Part shown: positions 1-7,120 of the stretch, piece by piece
How the letters are laid out: each line of letters begins with the position of its first letter
How positions within the stretch are numbered: position 1 is the stretch's first letter
The notes under the pieces: model-generated
Databases searched by the model: none
The model's input: only the letters and a program-made list of their open reading frames with translations
What the model was told of the DNA's origin: nothing
Position numbers and translations under genes: made by a program
Source: an uncultured Saprospirales bacterium
GTDB lineage: Bacteria > Bacteroidota > Bacteroidia > Chitinophagales > Saprospiraceae
Assembly (NCBI GenBank): GCA_937926355.1
Contig: CALAZP010000310.1
Span: 1 to 17,780, forward strand
DNA: 17,780 bases
Reading direction: 5' to 3'

Positions 1-2895
1 GGTAAAGTCTCAGGGGTTTATATTACGGGAGGCGCCGCAGGACCAACTGCTTCTGCCAATATCAACATTAGAGGAGCTGCTTCTTTACTAGGTAACAATC
101 AACCTTTATTTATTGTTAACGGGATTCCTATTACTAATGATTTATTCAGCTTTGATGATGGCTTGAATGGTTCGACCACCATTGATTTTGGAAATGCAGC
201 ACAAATTGTAAACCCAGATGATATAGCCTCCATCAATATTTTGAAAGGACCCGCAGCATCAGCCTTATATGGATCAAGAGCTGCAGACGGGGTAATTCTT
301 ATTGAAACCAAAACGGGTAAAAATAGTGAAGGATGGGGTGTTCAGATAAACTCGACTACCACTGTCGAAGACATTTTAAAATTACCAGATTATCAAAATG
401 AATATGGTTTTGGAGGAGATGGAAAGTATTCGTATCAAAATGGATCTAATTACATAGGTGCTAATGAGTACTACGAAGCTTATGGAGAAAACTGGGGACC
501 AAGAATGAATGGTCAACTGATTAAACAATTCAATTCAAATGGTCAACCGGCACCATTTACTCCAGCAGAAGATAATATTAGAAACTTTTTTAGAACAGGC
601 GTAACGGCAATTAACAATATTGCCATTACTAATGCTACGGAAAGAGGAGATAGTAGGTTATCATTTACTAATTTGAATAGAAGAGGAATTGTGCCCAATA
701 CTAACTTAAACAGAAATACTTTCACTGCAAGTATTGGTAAAGAGTTATTAGATGGAAGGTTAACCACTAGAATGAATGCGATGTACGTGAATTCGTCATC
801 TGATAATGTACCTAATGCTGGATATGATGAGTCTTCTTCCGTCATGTACGGATGGTTATGGTATCCCCGTCAGGTAGAAATAGATGATTTGAAAGACTAT
901 TGGGAACCTGGTCAAGAAGGACGTAACCAAAGATATGTTGAAAATCTATGGGTAAATAATCCTTGGTTTATCGCCAATGAAAATACCAATGCATTTAACA
1001 GCAATCGATTGATGGGTAATTTTCAAGTAAATTACGACATATCGAATAGATTGAATATCCGTTTTAGGTATGGAGCTGACGTGGTCAATGAAGGAAGACA
1101 GTTTAGAAGAGCGCCATCCACAAAAGGAGTACTTCAGGGTAGTTATAGAGAAGACGAAATTTCGTTTTCAGAAACCAATACAGAAATTTTGCTGGGGTAT
1201 AATACCGATAGAAATAACGACCTGGTTATTGATTTTAAAGCTGGAGGAAATTTAATGCGTCAGAATGCTAACTATTTAATTGCTAACAATCCACAATTGA
1301 AATTTTTTGGCACGAGTGAAAGCATTTATACTTTATCTAATGCCAGATCAAATGTCTTGGTAGAATCTCAGAAAACCAGAACAGGAATCAATAGTTTATT
1401 TGCCCTTGGTACTTTTGCCTACAAAAACTTTTTATATGTCGACGCTACCTACAGACACGATTGGAATAGTACTTTAGTCAATCCAGTAATTGGTATTGAT
1501 AACTCAGAATTCGATTTTGGTTATCCATCTGTTTCTGCCAGTTTCATTGCTTCTGAATTAATGGATTTAACACCAGGCAGGGCTTTATCTTTTCTAAAAT
1601 TTAAAGCTGCCTATGCTGAGGTGGGTAATGGAGCACCACCTTATGCTTTTGGTAATACCTTTACTCCCCAAGCCTCTTTTGGTTCTAATTCTGTATTTAC
1701 CACAGGCAATACCATTGCAGATGCTGATTTGACCAATGAACGTACCACTGCTTTAGAATTTGGGGTGGATCTGAGAATGTTTGGCAACAAACTATCATTG
1801 GATGCAACCTATTACAACATGCTTTCTTTCAATCAGGTTATTTTCTTGCCTATTGCAAAGACTAGTGGTTATGATTTCAATCTAACAAACGGAGGAGAAA
1901 TTAGAAACTCAGGAGTGGAGTTACTACTTAGTGGAAGAATTATTGATAAGCCCAACTTTTCTTGGGATGCTACCTTGAATTTGGGACATAATAGAGCGGT
2001 TGTTGAATCTTTACCAGAAGTTATTGAGAGTGGCAGATATTCAATTATAGCAGATGTTTTCCCTGGAGATGAAGGTGGAGCAGACTTGGAATATGTTGCA
2101 GAACAAGGCGAATTATTAGGACAGTTATATGGATTAGGTTTTGAAAGAGGACCAGATGGGAGGATAATCCATGTAGATGGGCTTCCCTTGTTAACTAAGG
2201 AAAAGGTGTCCGCAGGTTCTTTTCAACCTGATGTAAGATTAGGCTTATTCAATGAATTCTCTATAGGTCAAATTAATGTTGGATTCCTTGTAGACGGACA
2301 AATAGGTGGAAAGATATATAGCAGGTCTCATGCCCTTTATAATACGGGAGGTGCTATTACCAATAACGATGATCCCTTATTAGACTTATCCACCCTTGAA
2401 GGGAGGAGAGTGCATTCTGTTTCTTATGATGCGGCCGGAGAACCAGTCTATACCCTTGAATCAGAGGGCGGTGTTGTTGGTCCTGGTTGGAATTGGGTAG
2501 ATGCTAATGAAGATGGTATTATTGCTGATAGTGAATTATCAGAGAACGACGTGGTGGTCCAACCGGGAGGAGCTGGATATACTGGCTATTTCTACAATTA
2601 TTATGGAAATGGATTTAACCGAGATAATATTGAGGCAGCTACTTATGACGCTACTTATTTTAAATTAAGAGAACTGAGTATTGGATATAGTATTCCTTCG
2701 GAAAAATTAGAAGGATCAGGGGTTAGTGGTTTAAGATTTTCATTGGTTGGAAGAAATCTGCTGTTATGGTCAGATGTACCTACTATAGATCCAGAAACAT
2801 TTTCCATTAGAAACGGAATTTTTGTAAATGGATTTGAAAGTACCCAACTTCCTTCCACACGAAGTATAGGACTTTCTGTTAGTGCTCAATTTTAA
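1..2895 (+). CDS. SusC/RagA-type TonB-dependent outer membrane transporter (5' truncated)
   Basis: The reading frame is open from base 1, so the gene begins upstream; 964 residues are visible. The signal peptide, the usual carboxypeptidase-like domain and the TonB box are outside the window. The first ~105 visible residues are the plug domain, with the family hallmarks NINIRGAASLLGNNQPLFIV and INILKGPAASALYGSRAADG. The rest is the 22-strand beta-barrel type, with alternating aromatic strands and a terminal Phe (SVSAQF). Near visible residue 830 lies a SusC-typical loop with a calcium-loop-like DANEDGIIADSEL. Known role: energised by TonB/ExbBD, it imports a substrate across the outer membrane, with a SusD lipoprotein as lid. 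The substrate cannot be read from this sequence. It is followed after 32 bases by the susD-like gene, and the BCCT gene downstream hints at a small quaternary amine rather than a glycan (inference). Confidence 0.95.
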   Translation, partial: GKVSGVYITGGAAGPTASANINIRGAASLLGNNQPLFIVNGIPITNDLFSFDDGLNGSTTIDFGNAAQIVNPDDIASINILKGPAASALYGSRAADGVILIETKTGKNSEGWGVQINSTTTVEDILKLPDYQNEYGFGGDGKYSYQNGSNYIGANEYYEAYGENWGPRMNGQLIKQFNSNGQPAPFTPAEDNIRNFFRTGVTAINNIAITNATERGDSRLSFTNLNRRGIVPNTNLNRNTFTASIGKELLDGRLTTRMNAMYVNSSSDNVPNAGYDESSSVMYGWLWYPRQVEIDDLKDYWEPGQEGRNQRYVENLWVNNPWFIANENTNAFNSNRLMGNFQVNYDISNRLNIRFRYGADVVNEGRQFRRAPSTKGVLQGSYREDEISFSETNTEILLGYNTDRNNDLVIDFKAGGNLMRQNANYLIANNPQLKFFGTSESIYTLSNARSNVLVESQKTRTGINSLFALGTFAYKNFLYVDATYRHDWNSTLVNPVIGIDNSEFDFGYPSVSASFIASELMDLTPGRALSFLKFKAAYAEVGNGAPPYAFGNTFTPQASFGSNSVFTTGNTIADADLTNERTTALEFGVDLRMFGNKLSLDATYYNMLSFNQVIFLPIAKTSGYDFNLTNGGEIRNSGVELLLSGRIIDKPNFSWDATLNLGHNRAVVESLPEVIESGRYSIIADVFPGDEGGADLEYVAEQGELLGQLYGLGFERGPDGRIIHVDGLPLLTKEKVSAGSFQPDVRLGLFNEFSIGQINVGFLVDGQIGGKIYSRSHALYNTGGAITNNDDPLLDLSTLEGRRVHSVSYDAAGEPVYTLESEGGVVGPGWNWVDANEDGIIADSELSENDVVVQPGGAGYTGYFYNYYGNGFNRDNIEAATYDATYFKLRELSIGYSIPSEKLEGSGVSGLRFSLVGRNLLLWSDVPTIDPETFSIRNGIFVNGFESTQLPSTRSIGLSVSAQF

Positions 2896-2927
2896 TCAAG
2901 ACCCCATTAAAAAAAAGAATAATAAAT

Positions 2928-4415
2928 ATGAATACTTTAAAAAAGATATTAATAGGTGCTGGAATGTCCTTTATGGTCATTCTAATGCCAGGATGCGATC
3001 AATTTGAGACATTTAACGAAAATCCCAATGAGCCTACTTCAGTGGGAGTTGATGTCTTGTTTACTTCTGGATTGAGGAATGCCATGAATACGATGGTAAC
3101 GGAATCATTTTTATTGGGAAATAATATTGGCCAATTGACTGCAAAAACATTGAGAACGGAGGTAGATGCATATAATTGGAATGCTTTTCCCACAGTATGG
3201 GAGGGCTTGTATGAAAGTTTAACGGATATTCATCAAGTAGAAGTTTTGGCAAATGCCGAGGAGAATCAGCAAATGGAAGGAGCTGCATTAGTTACAAAGG
3301 TTTGGATTTATGCTACTTTGACCAATGCATATGGAGATATTCCTTATTCTCAAGCTATTCAAGGTGGTGCTGATAATTTCACCCCATCCTATGATAGTCA
3401 AGATGCGATCTATGAGGATTTACTCGCTACCTTAGATAGAGCAAAGGGTTTATTGTCTGGTGCTGGAAGTATTTCAGGTGATATTATCTATAATGGCAAT
3501 GCCGCCAATTGGGTAAAGTTAGCCAATGGGTTGACCATGCGTCTTTTGATGACCGCGGGTGACAAAATATCCAGTGCTGCATCTAAATTTGCAACAGTTG
3601 CCAATTCTGGACAGCTGATGACCAAAAATTCCGAAAATGCAACGCTTACTTATCTAAGCGGTTTCCCCAATCAATTTCCCCTTATTCCAATCAAAACAGG
3701 TGATTTTGATGCGGTTGCTATCAGTAAAACTGCACTAGATATATTGATGGAATATAAAGACCCTAGGTTGATGCGGTATGCCCGTCCAGATAATGATGAT
3801 TTTAATGATATTTCTGCATTCAATGGCGCAGTTAATGGTTCGAATAGTTCTTCTTGTTCAAAGACGGGTTCTAGATTAGGAGTTAGTTATTGGGATGACC
3901 CCACAAGAACGACAGCTGCTTCGCTGGGATTAGCTTCAGCCGAGGGAATCATTATGACCGCAGCAGAGACCCATTTTTTATTAGCAGAGGCAGTAGCTTT
4001 GGGATGGATTGATGGTAATATTGAGACTCTTTATAAAGGGGGTATTGCGGCTTCTATGGAATATTATAAAGTAGATGTCAATCCTTTTGGATGGAGTGAC
4101 TTCGAAGATTATTACAATAATTCTGGTGTAGCTTACTCAGCTGTTAAGGACATCTGGAAACAAAAATGGCTGTCTTTATTTTTTACTGGACTCGAGCCAT
4201 ATTTTGAAGTTAGAAGATGGTACAAAGCTTCAGGGATGAGTTGGGATGGTATTCCATTTTTGGATGCACCTTGCGATAATCTTAATGCAGATAAGCTTCC
4301 CTTGCGATTTTTATACCCAGGTCAAGAGCAGAGCCTAAATGCAGCAAGTTATGAAGCTGCAGTGAATAAATTGGGTGGAAATAATCAAAATGCAGCCATG
4401 TGGTTAATGCAGTAA
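2928..4415 (+). CDS. SusD/RagB-family substrate-binding outer membrane lipoprotein
   Basis: This 495-residue protein starts with a short lipoprotein signal peptide ending MPGC, so Cys23 would be the lipidated residue; the lipobox is loose, as is common in Bacteroidota. After the Cys comes a segment with NENPNEPTSV, a hallmark of the SusD-like (RagB/SusD-like_2) group. Helical TPR-like stretches follow, e.g. TKVWIYATLTNAYGDIPYSQ and the FLLAEAVALGW region. The C-terminal WLSLFFTGLEPYFEVRRW is also a typical SusD signature. Length is normal for the family (about 450-600). Known role: surface-exposed lid that captures substrate for the partner SusC. No strong Shine-Dalgarno is seen; the leader is A-rich with an A8 run. 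It forms the usual SusC-SusD pair with the upstream gene, and only 9 bases separate it from the BCCT gene. Confidence 0.95.
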   Translation: MNTLKKILIGAGMSFMVILMPGCDQFETFNENPNEPTSVGVDVLFTSGLRNAMNTMVTESFLLGNNIGQLTAKTLRTEVDAYNWNAFPTVWEGLYESLTDIHQVEVLANAEENQQMEGAALVTKVWIYATLTNAYGDIPYSQAIQGGADNFTPSYDSQDAIYEDLLATLDRAKGLLSGAGSISGDIIYNGNAANWVKLANGLTMRLLMTAGDKISSAASKFATVANSGQLMTKNSENATLTYLSGFPNQFPLIPIKTGDFDAVAISKTALDILMEYKDPRLMRYARPDNDDFNDISAFNGAVNGSNSSSCSKTGSRLGVSYWDDPTRTTAASLGLASAEGIIMTAAETHFLLAEAVALGWIDGNIETLYKGGIAASMEYYKVDVNPFGWSDFEDYYNNSGVAYSAVKDIWKQKWLSLFFTGLEPYFEVRRWYKASGMSWDGIPFLDAPCDNLNADKLPLRFLYPGQEQSLNAASYEAAVNKLGGNNQNAAMWLMQ

Positions 4416-4424
4416 AATCTTGGA

Positions 4425-6020
4425 ATGGTAAATCGAAAGACAAGACTTTTTGATATTCATAGGCCGGTGTTTTATCCGGCCTCTTTTATCGTTATAGGAA
4501 TCATAATCGTATCTTTTTTTTTTAGTGAAGCCATCGTAAAAATTTTCAGTGAGTTTCAAGAGAAGGCTTCAGACTCCATGGGGTGGTTCTTTATTCTTTC
4601 AACCAATATTTTTGTCATTGCCGCTCTGATTTTTGCATTAAGTAAATATGGAAATATTCGACTTGGTGGTACGAATGCAACACCAGATTTCACTACCTTC
4701 TCCTGGTTTTCTATGCTTTTTTCTGCTGGGATTGGGATTGGACTTCTTTTTTATGGAGTAGCTGAGCCAATATATCACTATAGTAATCCTCCAATGGAAA
4801 TGCCCAATGAAGCAGCGAAGGCTCGCCAAGCTATGCTGTTTACTTTTTTACATTGGGGACTTCATGGTTGGGGACCTTATGTTATCATTGGATTGGCACT
4901 AGCATATTTTACATTCAACAAAAAATTGCCCCTTACTGTAAGGTCTTTATTTTATCCTTTAATAGGAGATAAAATATACGGCCCAATAGGTAATGCTATT
5001 GATGTGCTAGCCGTGGTAGCTACTTTGTTTGGTTTAGCTACTACCTTAGGACTTGGTGTGCAACAAGTTGCTGCTGGATTAAATTTTCTATTTAATGTCG
5101 CTAATAATACAACCACCCACATCATACTTATTGGCATTATTACATTAGCAGCTACAATCTCTGTAGTGCTTGGACTTAAAAAAGGAGTAAGGTTTCTGAG
5201 TGTTTTGAATATGCGGATTGCCCTTTTGTTTTTGGTAGCCATTCTCATTATTGGCCCCACTGTTTATCTTTTAGATGGTTTTATTCAAAATTTGGGACAA
5301 TACTTTAATAATCTTCTTACAGTTGGTACATGGGCAGAAACCTATACTGGAGGAAATTGGCAGAACAATTGGACTATTTTTTATTGGGCTTGGTGGATCA
5401 GTTGGTCTCCTTTCGTAGGTATTTTTATAGCCAGAGTATCAAAAGGTAGGACGGTCAGAGAATTTGTCTTGGGGGTATTGTTGGTACCTTCCTTGCTCAT
5501 TTTTGTTTGGATGTCTGTATTTGGTGGCACAGCTATTTTTTTAGAGACTAATGGAATTACGGAAATTGCCGCTGCAGTTAATTCCGATCTTTCCACTTCC
5601 CTTTTTGTGCTGTTAGAAGCTTTTCCATTTAGTAAAGTGACTTCATTTATAGGAATATTTTTGGTGACCATTTTTTTTGTTACCTCATCCGATTCCGGTT
5701 CATTAGTAGTGGATAGTATAACATCTGGAGGCAAATTAGATGCACCAGTTGGGCAACGCATTTTTTGGGCATTACTAGAAGGAGCAGTAGCTGCAGCATT
5801 ACTTTTTGCCGGAGGCTTAAAAGCCATGCAGAGTGTCGTTATTTCCGCCGGATTGCCCTTTGCTGTAATTCTCCTCATGGTGGTTTTCTCTTTAAATAAA
5901 GCATTTAAAAAAGATAGCCAAGAAATGAGGAAAAAAGCCTACAAAAAGGAACAGGAAACTTATGCTGCCAAGATTAAAGAATTGTTAGAAAACGAAAATG
6001 AGGATGAAAACAATAAATAG
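4425..6020 (+). CDS. BCCT-family betaine/carnitine/choline-type transporter
   Basis: This is a 531-residue inner-membrane protein with about 12 hydrophobic segments. Family motifs seen: SAGIGIGLLFYGVAEPIYHY (residues 100-119), FLHWGLHGWGPY (141-152) and YWAWWISWSPFVG (320-332). Trp144, Trp149 and Tyr152, plus Trp323, Trp324 and Trp327, have the same spacing as the aromatic box of Corynebacterium BetP (W189/W194/Y197; W373/W374/W377), which binds the trimethylammonium head group. Thr420-Ser421 in FFVTSSDSGS match the position of the BetP Na2 sodium ligands, so I infer Na+-coupled symport rather than CaiT-like antiport. The ~40-residue cytoplasmic tail is highly charged, lysine-rich then acidic, and could be regulatory as in BetP. 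The exact substrate is unresolved. It starts 9 bases after susD with a weak TTGGA ribosome site, and its 3' end overlaps the stress-protein gene. A T10 run lies at codons 30-33. Confidence 0.95.
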   Translation: MVNRKTRLFDIHRPVFYPASFIVIGIIIVSFFFSEAIVKIFSEFQEKASDSMGWFFILSTNIFVIAALIFALSKYGNIRLGGTNATPDFTTFSWFSMLFSAGIGIGLLFYGVAEPIYHYSNPPMEMPNEAAKARQAMLFTFLHWGLHGWGPYVIIGLALAYFTFNKKLPLTVRSLFYPLIGDKIYGPIGNAIDVLAVVATLFGLATTLGLGVQQVAAGLNFLFNVANNTTTHIILIGIITLAATISVVLGLKKGVRFLSVLNMRIALLFLVAILIIGPTVYLLDGFIQNLGQYFNNLLTVGTWAETYTGGNWQNNWTIFYWAWWISWSPFVGIFIARVSKGRTVREFVLGVLLVPSLLIFVWMSVFGGTAIFLETNGITEIAAAVNSDLSTSLFVLLEAFPFSKVTSFIGIFLVTIFFVTSSDSGSLVVDSITSGGKLDAPVGQRIFWALLEGAVAAALLFAGGLKAMQSVVISAGLPFAVILLMVVFSLNKAFKKDSQEMRKKAYKKEQETYAAKIKELLENENEDENNK

Positions 6021-6876
6021 TTTGATGGTTTGTATTGACCTTTCTGATACAGATGACAGGTTGGTGGAACAAGCTCTTTTTTGGGCCAATATTTTTCCCG
6101 AGTGCAATCGATTAATTTTATTTCATAATATAAGGGCAGAATTTTTAAATGAGACCCTTCCTTTATCCAAAGAAAACATCAATAAATTGATGTCCAATAT
6201 TTTGGCCTCCACCAAAAAGCGTTTTGCCAATCTGATTGCCGACAAACCCATTGATTGGGATATTATGGTAACTTTCGAACCAAATAGTGCTAAAGCTATT
6301 GTGGATACTATTATTAAGCACAATTCAAGCCTTTTGGTTATGGGCAAAAAGCGACCAGGTCGAGGAACAGGGGTTATTGCACAATCCGTAATGGCATTGG
6401 ATAAATCTTGCACACCTGTTCTGTTGGTTCCTCCCACCAAATCAGTTGGGATACATAAAGTGGCTTGTTGTGCAGAGTTATCCATCGATGAAAAACCGAT
6501 ATTTGATTTTGCTTTAAAGTTGTACGAGCAACTGGACACAGTGAACCAATGCCTTCATGTGTATAAATTGCCTTTAGCCTATTTCCCATATATGGAGCAA
6601 AATGATCAGGCATTAGAAGATGCCACCCAAAAGCGAGCTCAAGAGCGGTTTAAATCTTTTAAGAAGCAAGCCAAGTTGGATGGAGAATTATGGGAATTAG
6701 TCCTTCGTAAAGGAGTTCAAATAGCCGATACAATTGCCTTATATGCTAGGGAACAGAACTTGGATTTAGTGATCATTACCCGATCTGGCAAAAATACCCC
6801 AGCTACCTATCGGGTAGGTAGCAACGCTAAAAAACTGATGAGAACTTCTATAGGGATTCCAATGTTAATTCTTTAA
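5998..6876 (+). CDS. Tandem universal stress protein (UspA-like, two domains)
   Basis: The 292 residues form two Usp folds. Domain 1 (about 6-147) opens with SLMVCIDLSDTDD, where Asp14 matches the nucleotide-contacting Asp, and ends with VMGKKRPGRGTGVIAQSVM then TPVLLVPP. Domain 2 (about 153-292) ends ITRSGKNTPATYRVGSNAKK and IPMLIL. The ATP-binding G-x2-G-x9-G(S/T) signature is imperfect in both copies, so ATP binding is plausible but not certain. The protein has no signal peptide and is probably cytoplasmic. The start overlaps the last 23 bases of the BCCT gene. ATG 5998 or ATG 6004 are both possible, since MRMKT offers two Met; I keep the longer. The overlap suggests translational coupling, and by analogy with Usp partners of other transporters (e.g. 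TeaD with the TeaABC ectoine transporter) it may regulate the BCCT protein (inference). Confidence 0.88.
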   Translation: MRMKTINSLMVCIDLSDTDDRLVEQALFWANIFPECNRLILFHNIRAEFLNETLPLSKENINKLMSNILASTKKRFANLIADKPIDWDIMVTFEPNSAKAIVDTIIKHNSSLLVMGKKRPGRGTGVIAQSVMALDKSCTPVLLVPPTKSVGIHKVACCAELSIDEKPIFDFALKLYEQLDTVNQCLHVYKLPLAYFPYMEQNDQALEDATQKRAQERFKSFKKQAKLDGELWELVLRKGVQIADTIALYAREQNLDLVIITRSGKNTPATYRVGSNAKKLMRTSIGIPMLIL

Positions 6877-6891
6877 CCATTTTGAGTGATC

Positions 6892-7110
6892 ATGAAATTA
6901 CCCCTTTTCATATTCGGTATACTCTCCTTTATTGGTATAAATTGCCAAAAATCGGATATGATAATGGAGGATTGTAAAGGGCCAGAACTAAATAAATTTT
7001 GTACTAAAGAATACGATCCGGTTTGTGGGTGTGATAATGTGACCTACGGAAATGCCTGCTCTGCTCAAGCAGCGGGAGTAAAATTTTGGGAGGAGGGTTC
7101 TTGCCCATAA
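6892..7110 (+). CDS. Small Kazal-type protease inhibitor domain lipoprotein
   Basis: This 72-residue protein has a short hydrophobic leader ending INCQ, so Cys18 is the probable lipidated residue; the lipobox is loose. Next comes one Kazal-like domain, about residues 28-71, containing CTKEYDPVCGCDNVTYGNAC. Cysteines are C28, C37, C45, C47, C56 and C71. Spacing C37-x7-C45 and C45-x10-C56 matches classical Kazal domains. By alignment with ovomucoid third domain, the P1 residue would be Lys39, predicting inhibition of trypsin-like serine proteases (inference). The classical fifth cysteine is absent and Cys47 is extra. I chose ATG 6892 over GTG 6886 because it gives the cleaner signal peptide start. 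It follows the stress-protein gene by 15 bases and ends 10 bases from the oppositely oriented metalloprotease gene. Confidence 0.82.
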   Translation: MKLPLFIFGILSFIGINCQKSDMIMEDCKGPELNKFCTKEYDPVCGCDNVTYGNACSAQAAGVKFWEEGSCP

Positions 7111-7120
7111 TTTTGCCCAA

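Noticed and set aside
5381..5878. 165-codon open frame on the - strand inside the BCCT gene
   Set aside because: It is the antisense shadow of a clear BCCT coding sequence, and its translation has no recognisable domain or signal.
6123..6613. Two overlapping - strand frames inside the stress-protein gene
   Set aside because: They overlap the well-supported Usp domains completely and have no family resemblance.
6886..6891. GTG start for the Kazal lipoprotein
   Set aside because: It would add only two residues before an ATG that begins a good signal peptide.
7111..7120. Terminator between the Kazal and protease genes
   Set aside because: The 10-base gap, even with flanks, shows only short GGG/CCC matches and no stable hairpin with a T tract.
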